Assembly: GCF_959025735.1 (NCBI RefSeq)
Contig: NZ_CAUFJQ010000014.1
Span: 1 to 25,160 of the forward strand
From: an uncultured Streptococcus sp.
GTDB lineage: Bacteria; Bacillota; Bacilli; Lactobacillales; Streptococcaceae
DNA: 25,160 nt
Direction: 5' to 3'
Positions 8,178 to 13,981 of this stretch are shown here, one piece after another (within the stretch, counting starts at the first letter, position 1; each line of letters starts with the position of its first letter). The notes under the pieces were generated by a model. It had not been told where the DNA came from. It was given only the letters and a program-made list of their open reading frames with translations, and did not search any database. The position numbers and the translations under genes were made by a program.

Positions 8178-9507
8178 GGCCACCTCTCCTTTCATTTTCA
8201 AACCATTGAACATATTGGTCAACAAGAGCTGCATTTTCAGCACCTGAAATTTTATGGACGATTTCTTCTAAACTCTGGGCAGCAAAAACTTTCAGGGCAT
8301 TGTCTACGGAGCCAAAGTAACACAGTCTGCCACAGCCTTCCGAACTCTTTCCGACCACCATGACCTTGTCAAAGAGATGACGAATACGATCGGGCGTATG
8401 CGTGATGACACATAAGATCTTTCCTTCATCTGTAATCTCTCTCAATGTGGTCATGACCTCCATGACCATGCTCCCATCAACACCGGAATCCGGTTCATCC
8501 ATAAAGAGGATTTCAGGGCGCGTGATGTATTCCATAGCAATCGTGAGTTTTTTCTTTTGTCCGCCAGATAGAGAAGAACACTTTGATCCTTTGACAGATT
8601 CTAAGTCCAGTTTTCTCAGAACAAATAGCACTTCTTCTTTACGAAGTTCAGGATGGTCTGCTAATTCGGATGGACCGTAGAGCTTTGCTGCATCTTCGAG
8701 ATTCTTATAGACCGTGTCTTCCATGCGGTAATGCTCGTCAGGGGATTGAGGAGCCAGGGTGATGACACCTTGTTTTTTTCCATCATTTAACAGATCTACG
8801 CCATTAAAATAAGCACTGGTATTTGAATGAACAAGTCCTGTCACTGCTTCCATAAAGGTTGATTTTCCAGCACCAGAGCCACCCAGAATTAAGATCATTT
8901 CCTTGGGTTTAAATTCCACCTGAATATCCTTGAGGATGGTCTTACGATTTAAGAGATTTCCGACTGTTACATCTTGAATAGCAATCGTTAGTGATGAATG
9001 AGAAAAATCCTCGCGCTCCCTAGTTGAAACAGATGGATCTGCAGTTGCTGCCTGAAGATCTTGGTAAATGATCTGTTCTCCTAGTTGGACAACCAACTGA
9101 TTTGATAATACTGCACAATCAATCCTAGCAAGCGAGGACAGATCCATCGGAAAAGCATCTTTTGCAATGGTCTTCCATTCAAGGGATTGCATTTCAACAA
9201 TGATGAATTTTGAGCGAAAAACATGGCCGTCAGCGTCACAAAGATGAATAATGGAACGATGATTTAATAAAACACGTTGATTTTTCGGATAGGTGACACC
9301 ATCCACCTCAACCATTCCAGACAAACATTCCAGAAACCATTGACCGTTTAGAAAATGGAAAACAGCTTTAGAGGGGGACTGAAAATCATCAGCCAGATGC
9401 AAATCTGCCTGACTTCCTTGAGAAATACCATCAACGCTCAATCCATCAAAAAGTGGAATAGCTGTAAAATCCTGATTGAGATAGGTATAGATGGTTGGGT
9501 TTTGCAT
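8167..9507 (-). CDS. ABC transporter ATPase with N-terminal FHA-like domain
   Basis: The 446-residue protein joins an FHA-like beta domain (about 15-105) to an ABCG-type ATPase. The FHA pattern shows in LHLADDFQSPSKAVFHF, a strand with VEVDGV, and VLLNHRSIIHLCD. The usual Gly-Arg of the phosphothreonine pocket is not obvious. A Ser/Thr-rich linker (about 157-172) follows. The ATPase has Walker A GGSGAGKST (209-217), signature LSGGQ (313-317), Walker B ILFMDEP (333-339), D-loop SGVD and H370. FHA-ABC-ABC2 fusions are known in bacteria (mycobacterial Rv1747, from general knowledge). Here the permease is a separate, overlapping gene. Control by a Ser/Thr kinase is a reasonable inference, not shown. 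The start ATG has AAAGG upstream. Confidence 0.85.
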   Translation of the reverse strand: MQNPTIYTYLNQDFTAIPLFDGLSVDGISQGSQADLHLADDFQSPSKAVFHFLNGQWFLECLSGMVEVDGVTYPKNQRVLLNHRSIIHLCDADGHVFRSKFIIVEMQSLEWKTIAKDAFPMDLSSLARIDCAVLSNQLVVQLGEQIIYQDLQAATADPSVSTREREDFSHSSLTIAIQDVTVGNLLNRKTILKDIQVEFKPKEMILILGGSGAGKSTFMEAVTGLVHSNTSAYFNGVDLLNDGKKQGVITLAPQSPDEHYRMEDTVYKNLEDAAKLYGPSELADHPELRKEEVLFVLRKLDLESVKGSKCSSLSGGQKKKLTIAMEYITRPEILFMDEPDSGVDGSMVMEVMTTLREITDEGKILCVITHTPDRIRHLFDKVMVVGKSSEGCGRLCYFGSVDNALKVFAAQSLEEIVHKISGAENAALVDQYVQWFENERRGGHAG

Positions 9508-9537
9508 ACATGTAAACCTTTCGAAATAAACTAATTG

Positions 9538-9608
9538 GCTAGACAGTCAAAACCACCCTATAAGGGTGGTTCAAACACGATGGCGTTACCTCGCGAGCAC
9601 TATCTAGC
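9538..9608. repeat. Outer inverted repeat enclosing a terminator hairpin
   Basis: GCTAGACAGT (9538-9547) and ACTATCTAGC (9599-9608) match in 9 of 10 positions as inverted arms. They enclose the hairpin at 9551-9571 and a CTCGCGAG palindrome. The whole lies between the ATP-cone and FHA-ABC genes. Confidence 0.4.
9551..9571 (-). terminator. Probable terminator after the ATP-cone gene
   Basis: AACCACCC and GGGTGGTT form a perfect 8-base-pair stem with a five-base loop. On the minus strand TTTTGACT follows, so the U tract is short. TTGACT (9545-9550) could also act as a -35 box for the FHA-ABC operon, but the best -10 (TATTTC, 16 bases on) is poor. Confidence 0.55.
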
Positions 9609-9947
9609 TTAGCGAATTTGCTCAAAATGCAAATGCACGGCGATATGATCACCATAGCCGCTCCGTTCCAAATCGCGTTGCAAGCGATAAGAAATGTAGT
9701 GTTCTGCAATGGTAATATAACCTGCTCCCAGCAAACGTTGTTCCACTAATGATTGGATCATACTGATGGTTGCGCGTTCTACTTGAGCTTCATCCAAATC
9801 CATGGCAACTTTCTTGGTTACTTGAGCTAGATTTTGTCGCAAATCATCTGTCAAAACATAGACAACTTGCGCAGCTTTCAAAATAGCTTGGTAAATTTTA
9901 TCTGGGTTGAATTCAACCACTTCTCCACTACGTTTAATGACTTCCAT
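9609..9947 (-). CDS. Stand-alone ATP-cone domain protein
   Basis: The 112-residue protein consists almost wholly of an ATP-cone. It starts VIKRSGEVVEFNPDKIYQAILKA, as in the regulatory cones of ribonucleotide reductases and NrdR. The later YITIAEHYISYRLQRDLERSGYG stretch resembles the cone ends of reductase large subunits. It lacks the NrdR zinc finger and any catalytic domain. It is not an obvious fragment: it has AAAGGAG before its ATG, its own promoter, and a stop followed by a hairpin. It might sense ATP/dATP and regulate a reductase in trans, but this is inference. It is separated from the genes on both sides by promoter or terminator signals. Confidence 0.8.
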   Translation of the reverse strand: MEVIKRSGEVVEFNPDKIYQAILKAAQVVYVLTDDLRQNLAQVTKKVAMDLDEAQVERATISMIQSLVEQRLLGAGYITIAEHYISYRLQRDLERSGYGDHIAVHLHFEQIR

Positions 9948-10019
9948 CGGAGTCTCCTTTATTTTAAATTTTCATGAATACTCCATTTCCCTTAGAAAGA
10001 AATGAAGACCTACTACTTT

Positions 10020-10047
10020 ATTATATAATTTTTTTGCCAAGAATCAA
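10020..10047 (-). promoter_or_regulatory. Promoter of the ATP-cone gene
   Basis: On the minus strand, -35 TTGATT (10042-10047) is followed after 16 bases by a perfect -10 TATAAT (10020-10025). It lies about 70 bases before the ATG and gives this small gene independent transcription. Confidence 0.6.
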
Positions 10048-10088
10048 AGCTCTTTTCAGGACTTACTGTGCTTGATTGGATAAAAAAT

Positions 10089-10733
10089 CTAACGATCACT
10101 TTTTTCCATAACCACATCTTCTTTTTTATAGCTGTAGGTCAATCTCCAAAGATGGTCAGAGACATGATCCAAACGGAAGGTCTTCAAAATTTTCTTCAGA
10201 GGTAACTTCTCCATCTCTACTTTTCTAAGGAGTTCCACGAGTAGTTCACCACCAGCATTGACCGCAATCAGCTGATCTTCGTCACTATCATATTGGAGAA
10301 GGACTGTTTTAGTCGGTTTATAGAGAACATTATAGAGATTATAGGCTCTATCAATTTCAAAATGTTTATCCTTATCGGCTTCTCTTGAGTAGCGGTGAAT
10401 CGTAAGGGGACCAATTTGAAAAGCCCCTGCTAAACTAAAAATAAATCCTAAAGCTGCTATTGATTCCCAAAGAAGGTTGAGGAGCTTGGAATCGAAGTCA
10501 AATATGAAATGAACTAGCAACAAAATAATCCCTGTTCCAAATCCAATTAAAAGCAAGAGAGCACCGATGCATCCAGCTTTTTCGCCTGTTTTAATGGTCG
10601 GTTTATCATGGATCATCACACCATCTAACTTTTCAAGACTATGACGTTCTTTAAATTTTTCTAGTTCTGATTTTTCTGAATCCGTTTTTTCTAACTCTTT
10701 TTTCTCTAACTCTTTTTTCTCTAACTCTGACAT
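10089..10733 (-). CDS. Hypothetical membrane protein with ELEK repeats
   Basis: I do not recognise a family for this 214-residue protein. Residues 3-26 are a charged low-complexity run of ELEKK-type repeats, likely helical or coiled. Two membrane spans follow (about 55-78 and 85-106), with a short charged loop between them. The C-terminal half (about 110-214) is soluble and mixed, with segments such as KTVLLQYDSDEDQLIAVNAGGELLV. The start ATG has GAGGA upstream. It begins 21 bases after dapA with no terminator between, so it is probably the last gene of the asd-dapA unit. No clear terminator is visible after it. Confidence 0.7.
   Translation of the reverse strand: MSELEKKELEKKELEKTDSEKSELEKFKERHSLEKLDGVMIHDKPTIKTGEKAGCIGALLLLIGFGTGIILLLVHFIFDFDSKLLNLLWESIAALGFIFSLAGAFQIGPLTIHRYSREADKDKHFEIDRAYNLYNVLYKPTKTVLLQYDSDEDQLIAVNAGGELLVELLRKVEMEKLPLKKILKTFRLDHVSDHLWRLTYSYKKEDVVMEKSDR
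10686..10727. repeat. 15-base tandem repeat in the hypothetical gene
   Basis: The unit CTAACTCTTTTTTCT begins at 10691 and 10706, with a partial third copy at 10721. It encodes ELEKK repeats in frame, so gain or loss of a unit changes the protein by five residues without a frameshift. Confidence 0.75.
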
Positions 10734-10754
10734 ACATTCCTCATGACAATTTTA

Positions 10755-11690
10755 TTAATAATCCGGTCTTAAAACTCCCGTAATGATCTCTTTAGATGCA
10801 TGGTAATCCCCATCTACTACAACCTTGATGATGCGCTTGGCTTCCTCAGCGGGTGCTGGTACCAATGGCAAGCGAGTCGGACCTGCTTCAAAGCCCATAT
10901 AGTTCAAGACAGCCTTGACAGGAGCTGGACTCGGATAAGAGAAAAGAGCATTGACTTTCGGGATAAATTGGCGCTGGATGGCCGCCGCTTTTTTAATATC
11001 ATTATTCTCAATGGCTTGGAACATTTCGTGCATTTCATCCCCATTGGTATGGGAAGCTACTGAAATCACACCATCTGCCCCAAGGTTCATGGCATGGAAA
11101 GCATCCCCGTCTTCCCCAGTATAGATGAGAAACTCCTCTGGCTTGTGCTCGATTAGGTAAGCCATATTGGCAAGGGTTGTACACTCTTTCACACCAATGA
11201 TATTTGGATGTTCTGCCAAACGGAGCATGGTTTCGGGTGTCATTTCGACAACCACACGCCCTGGAATATTGTAGATAATAATCGGAAGATTGGATGCATC
11301 TGCAATCGCTTTAAAGTGTTGATACATGCCTTCTTGGGATGGTTTGTTGTAGTAAGGGACGATAGCCAATCCTGCCGCAAAGCCACCAAAAGCATCCACT
11401 TCTTTAACGAACTCAATCGAGTCGCGTGTTTCATTGGTTCCGACACCAGCGATCAAAGGAACTCGACCATTGACAATCTTTTGAACGGCCGCAAAGAGTT
11501 GCAATTCCTCATCGTGGGTCAGAGTTGGACTTTCTGCAGTCGTTCCAGCTAAGAGAATCCCATCTGTATGATGAGCCAAGAGGTGCTCGATCAAGGCAGG
11601 AAGAGCATCAAAATTAATGGTTCCATCTTCATGGAAGGGGGTGATAAATGCGGTGATGATTTTACAATCTTTTAAATCATTATAAGACAT
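10755..11690 (-). CDS. dapA: 4-hydroxy-tetrahydrodipicolinate synthase
   Basis: DapA condenses pyruvate with aspartate semialdehyde, the first step of the diaminopimelate/lysine branch. The 311-residue TIM-barrel protein has the pyruvate-binding Schiff-base lysine K168 in IIGVKECTT, the catalytic Y140 in IIYNIPGR, R145, and the LLAGTTAESPTL block (T50, T51). Lysine supplies the stem peptide of the streptococcal cell wall, so the gene links metabolism to wall synthesis. It lies downstream of asd, whose product is its substrate. The two genes are separated by a 251-base repeat-rich spacer, so read-through may be controlled. GAGAAAGG lies before the ATG. Confidence 0.97.
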   Translation of the reverse strand: MSYNDLKDCKIITAFITPFHEDGTINFDALPALIEHLLAHHTDGILLAGTTAESPTLTHDEELQLFAAVQKIVNGRVPLIAGVGTNETRDSIEFVKEVDAFGGFAAGLAIVPYYNKPSQEGMYQHFKAIADASNLPIIIYNIPGRVVVEMTPETMLRLAEHPNIIGVKECTTLANMAYLIEHKPEEFLIYTGEDGDAFHAMNLGADGVISVASHTNGDEMHEMFQAIENNDIKKAAAIQRQFIPKVNALFSYPSPAPVKAVLNYMGFEAGPTRLPLVPAPAEEAKRIIKVVVDGDYHASKEIITGVLRPDY

Positions 11691-11715
11691 AAAAAACCTT
11701 TCTCTATATAAGAAA

Positions 11716-11743
11716 GAGGCTGGGGCCTGCTTGCCTTTGCCTC
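11716..11743 (-). terminator. Hairpin before dapA, possible attenuator
   Basis: GAGGC (11716-11720) and GCCTC (11739-11743) flank an inner GGC/GCC pairing. On the minus strand the stem ends GCCTCTTTCTT, terminator-like, 26 bases before the dapA start. It belongs to the same GAGGCTG-type hairpins as the terminator at 18455-18487. Since asd transcripts must cross it to reach dapA, it could limit dapA expression. Confidence 0.45.
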
Positions 11744-11788
11744 ATGATCTGTTTATAAAACAAGTTGATTCGCTAAATAACTAAGGAA

Positions 11789-11819
11789 GAAATCAAACTC
11801 TTCGAGTTACTGATTTCTG
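11789..11819. repeat. 31-base direct repeat, copy 1
   Basis: This copy is identical to 11902-11932, offset 113 bases. Each copy folds on itself: AAATCA and TGATTT arms flank an ACTC/GAGT pairing around TTC. Confidence 0.85.
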
Positions 11820-11828
11820 AATCGTAAC

Positions 11829-11887
11829 GCAGTGGTTGATTGGAACTACTCATGTTTGCAACATTCGTACTTCCTAATCAACTGTGC
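11829..11887. repeat. Long imperfect inverted repeat between the direct copies
   Basis: The left arm starts GCAGTGGTTGATTGGAA and the right arm ends TTCCTAATCAACTGTGC. They pair with one bulge and a few mismatches, enclosing a loop of about 20 bases. It sits centrally between the two 31-base copies, so the whole 11789-11932 unit looks like a composite, mobile-type repeat or a folded leader. Confidence 0.6.
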
Positions 11888-11901
11888 GGGGGCAAAACTA
11901 C

Positions 11902-11932
11902 GAAATCAAACTCTTCGAGTTACTGATTTCTG
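11902..11932. repeat. 31-base direct repeat, copy 2
   Basis: This is an exact second copy of 11789-11819, ending ten bases past the asd stop codon in the transcript direction. As RNA it would fold into a short hairpin next to the asd 3' end. Confidence 0.85.
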
Positions 11933-11941
11933 TTTCGCTCC

Positions 11942-13018
11942 CTATTTCAATTCAAACTTCAACTCAGCTGTTGGACGTACGAGTCCACGTTCGTGAAGAG
12001 TTTCTGCGATTTGGACTGAGTTCCAAGCAGCTCCTTTAAGGAGGTTATCTGAAACAACCCACATGTGGATTCCTTTTTCAGAATCCAAGTCTTTACGAAT
12101 CCGTCCAACGAAGGTATCACGTGAACCTACCGCATTAACCGCTTGTGGGTAGATTTGGTGAGCAACATCATCTTCAAGAACTGCACCTGGGAATTCTGCA
12201 ATAGCAGCTTTCACTTCGTCAATTGGTGCCACTTCTTTTGTTTCAATGTAGACTGACTCTGAGTGAGCTGACAAGACTGGAATACGCACACATGTTGCTG
12301 ATACAGCAATGCTATCGTCTTCCATGATTTTCTTAGTTTCGTTTGTCATCTTCATTTCTTCGTAAGTGTAGTCATTTTCAGTGAAGACGTCGATTTGAGC
12401 CAAGGCGTTAAAGGCGATTGGATAGTGTTTCTTATCACCACCACATGGCAAGATTTCAGCTTTGACATCACGTGGGTTAACGCCATCATTCAAAACTTCT
12501 TTCAACTCACGTTGTGTTTCAAGGATTGCTCCCATACCAGCACCTGATACGGCTTGGTAAGTTGACACGATGATACGGTCCAGGCCCCATTTTTGACGAA
12601 CTGGCTCAAGGGCAACCATCATTTGAATAGTTGAACAGTTAGGGCAAGCAATAATACCGTTGTGAGCATCAAGCGCATGTGCATTGACCTCAGGTACAAC
12701 CAATGGTACATCTGGGTTTTGACGGAAGTATGATGTATTATCAACGACTACTGCACCAGCTTTAACGGCGTATGGTGCATATTTAGCAGAGGTAGATCCA
12801 CCAGCTGAGAAAAGTGCAATATCTACACCTTCAAATGCGTCTTCAGTCGTTTCTTCGATGGTCACGTCTTGACCTTTAAATTGCAAGACTTTTCCTGCAG
12901 AACGAGCAGACGCAAGGTAGCGAATTTTATCGATTGGAAGTGTTGATTCTTCCAACATTTTGATCATTTGAGCACCAACGGCACCTGTAGCACCGACAAC
13001 AGCAACTGTGTATCCCAT
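11942..13018 (-). CDS. asd: Aspartate-semialdehyde dehydrogenase
   Basis: Asd reduces aspartyl phosphate to aspartate semialdehyde with NADPH, the branch point to lysine, threonine and methionine. The 358-residue product has the nucleotide loop GATGAVG (9-15), the catalytic C128 in ACPNCSTIQ, and the substrate-binding SGAGMGAI region. The start at 13018 (MGYTVAVVG) is chosen because AAAGAGG lies eight bases upstream and the family begins so; a longer in-frame start adds ten residues without family match. A separate promoter lies about 50 bases upstream, and the end of a small structured RNA about 100 bases upstream. dapA follows and uses its product. Confidence 0.97.
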   Translation of the reverse strand: MGYTVAVVGATGAVGAQMIKMLEESTLPIDKIRYLASARSAGKVLQFKGQDVTIEETTEDAFEGVDIALFSAGGSTSAKYAPYAVKAGAVVVDNTSYFRQNPDVPLVVPEVNAHALDAHNGIIACPNCSTIQMMVALEPVRQKWGLDRIIVSTYQAVSGAGMGAILETQRELKEVLNDGVNPRDVKAEILPCGGDKKHYPIAFNALAQIDVFTENDYTYEEMKMTNETKKIMEDDSIAVSATCVRIPVLSAHSESVYIETKEVAPIDEVKAAIAEFPGAVLEDDVAHQIYPQAVNAVGSRDTFVGRIRKDLDSEKGIHMWVVSDNLLKGAAWNSVQIAETLHERGLVRPTAELKFELK

Positions 13019-13065
13019 AGTAAAACCTCTTTCGGAATTTTCTATCAATTTAGTTTAGTGAATCT

Positions 13066-13094
13066 ATTATACTACGTTTAAGCCCAGTTGAAAA
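13066..13094 (-). promoter_or_regulatory. asd promoter
   Basis: A perfect -10 TATAAT on the minus strand (13066-13071) has a weak -35 TTTTCA (13089-13094) 17 bases upstream. It lies just downstream of the small RNA's terminator, so asd can be transcribed apart from that RNA. Confidence 0.55.
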
Positions 13095-13112
13095 GGGTTA
13101 AAAGGCCAAGAA

Positions 13113-13267
13113 TAAAGAAAAGCCCCTACCAAATGGTAAGGGATAGGAGGCATCTTTCGATGAGAGTAGCAGGTTCACACAACTACTCAAGGTCCGCTCC
13201 TGCGTTACAATCTAATGTAGACCTCCTCAGCGCAAAAGGCTCCAAAGAGCCAATCGACTCATCGCAT
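13113..13267 (-). ncRNA. asd-motif type small RNA
   Basis: A transcript of about 155 bases is delimited by a strong promoter and a terminator. Reading 5' to 3', it can fold as follows. CGATGAG pairs with a distal CTCATCG (a closing stem of about six or seven pairs). GGCTC/GAGCC forms a hairpin. GGTC/GACC encloses TACA/TGTA. GAGTAG/CTACTC forms a third hairpin. CCTCCT sits between the closing stem and the terminator and can pair with an internal AGGAGG. From memory, the published asd RNA motif of lactic acid bacteria lies upstream of asd, and a Streptococcus pyogenes member is a small RNA of about 170 nucleotides with its own terminator. Position, size and layout here fit. Its function is unknown. 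There is no sign of a tRNA, SRP or tmRNA core. Confidence 0.75.
13123..13142 (-). terminator. Terminator of the asd-type RNA
   Basis: On the minus strand CCCTTACC and GGTAGGGG pair around a four-base loop and are followed by CTTTTCTTTATT. It separates the RNA from the asd promoter just downstream. Confidence 0.8.
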
Positions 13268-13273
13268 GTTTCT

Positions 13274-13301
13274 ATTCTAGCATATTGAACGACAGAGTCA
13301 A
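13274..13301 (-). promoter_or_regulatory. Strong promoter of the asd-type RNA
   Basis: On the minus strand, -35 TTGACT (13296-13301) and -10 TAGAAT (13274-13279) are 16 bases apart. TG two bases before the -10 makes it an extended -10 promoter. The predicted start is near 13267. It begins right after the repair gene's stop. Confidence 0.75.
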
Positions 13302-13312
13302 GCTCTTGATTT

Positions 13313-13966
13313 CTATAAATACTTACTTGCCTCACGAATGCTAAGAGATGCCATTTGACTAGCATGTTGATCAATAAAAGCCCGAACCCAATCAGGATTT
13401 ACCTTTGAGTAATTGCGCAAACTCCAACCGATAGCCTTATTAATGAAAAACTCTGTCTGCCCAAAGTTGTTACAGATAACCTCTGCTAGGAGAGCAGTAT
13501 CTGTCAAATCTTTACGCATAAGCTGGTGGTCAATGGCAATACGTCTCAACCAAAAATCCTCATCAAGACTCCATTGGCGCATGATATTCTTGGTTTCTGG
13601 ATAGTGAAAAGTAACCTCTCCGATGATAAGGTCCAATTGATCTATACTGTCCCACCATGATTTGGTTTGAGCCAATTCCTTTAGCTTTGGAAAATCTTCA
13701 GGTCTAAGCTCCTTCTTCTTTTTATCCAGATAATCCATAGCAATATATTGAAACTCACGGTAAGGTTGCTGCCAACACTCTTCCACAAAAGTCCAATCAA
13801 TTGGATTTTTTATGAAAGGCTTAAAAAACTCTCTTTCAATCTTTTTGAGAATTGGTTTTTGAACGCCAAGAAAGCTGAATTTATTTTTCATATAAGCTTC
13901 CATTGCTGGGACTTTCGTTGAATCAGCTTGGTCTTCTAACAATTTCAAAAGAATGTTTGTATCCAT
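13313..13966 (-). CDS. DNA alkylation repair protein (AlkD-like, HEAT repeats)
   Basis: This 217-residue helical protein resembles the AlkC/AlkD glycosylase group, which removes bulky or positively charged alkylated bases by stacked HEAT-like helices. Visible family features are the N-terminal FSFLGVQKP (about 29-37), aromatic- and acid-rich helices such as SWWDSIDQLDLIIGEV (about 103-118), WSLDEDFWLRRIAID, and the INKAIGWSLRNYSKVNPDWV block near the C-terminus. Arginine and aspartate in WLRRIAID are typical of DNA-facing residues. It starts 15 bases after the cls stop with only a weak ribosome site (AGAAG) that lies near the cls end, so it is probably co-transcribed and modestly translated. 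Confidence 0.88.
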   Translation of the reverse strand: MDTNILLKLLEDQADSTKVPAMEAYMKNKFSFLGVQKPILKKIEREFFKPFIKNPIDWTFVEECWQQPYREFQYIAMDYLDKKKKELRPEDFPKLKELAQTKSWWDSIDQLDLIIGEVTFHYPETKNIMRQWSLDEDFWLRRIAIDHQLMRKDLTDTALLAEVICNNFGQTEFFINKAIGWSLRNYSKVNPDWVRAFIDQHASQMASLSIREASKYL

Positions 13967-13981
13967 ATGATTTCTTCTTTT

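Noticed and set aside
9538..9608. tRNA-like element (GGTTCAAAC resembles a T loop)
   Set aside because: No acceptor, D or anticodon arms fit; the hairpin is better read as a terminator.
11789..11932. CRISPR array
   Set aside because: Only two repeat copies are present, with an inverted repeat between them and no cas genes.
13113..13267. SRP RNA, 6S RNA or a known metabolite riboswitch
   Set aside because: No SRP core, no long bulged 6S rod, and no TPP, FMN, lysine or T-box core was seen; it ends in a terminator before a separate asd promoter.
13183..13374. 63-residue minus-strand frame over the small RNA
   Set aside because: It begins inside the repair gene and runs through a strong promoter and a structured RNA; no ribosome site.
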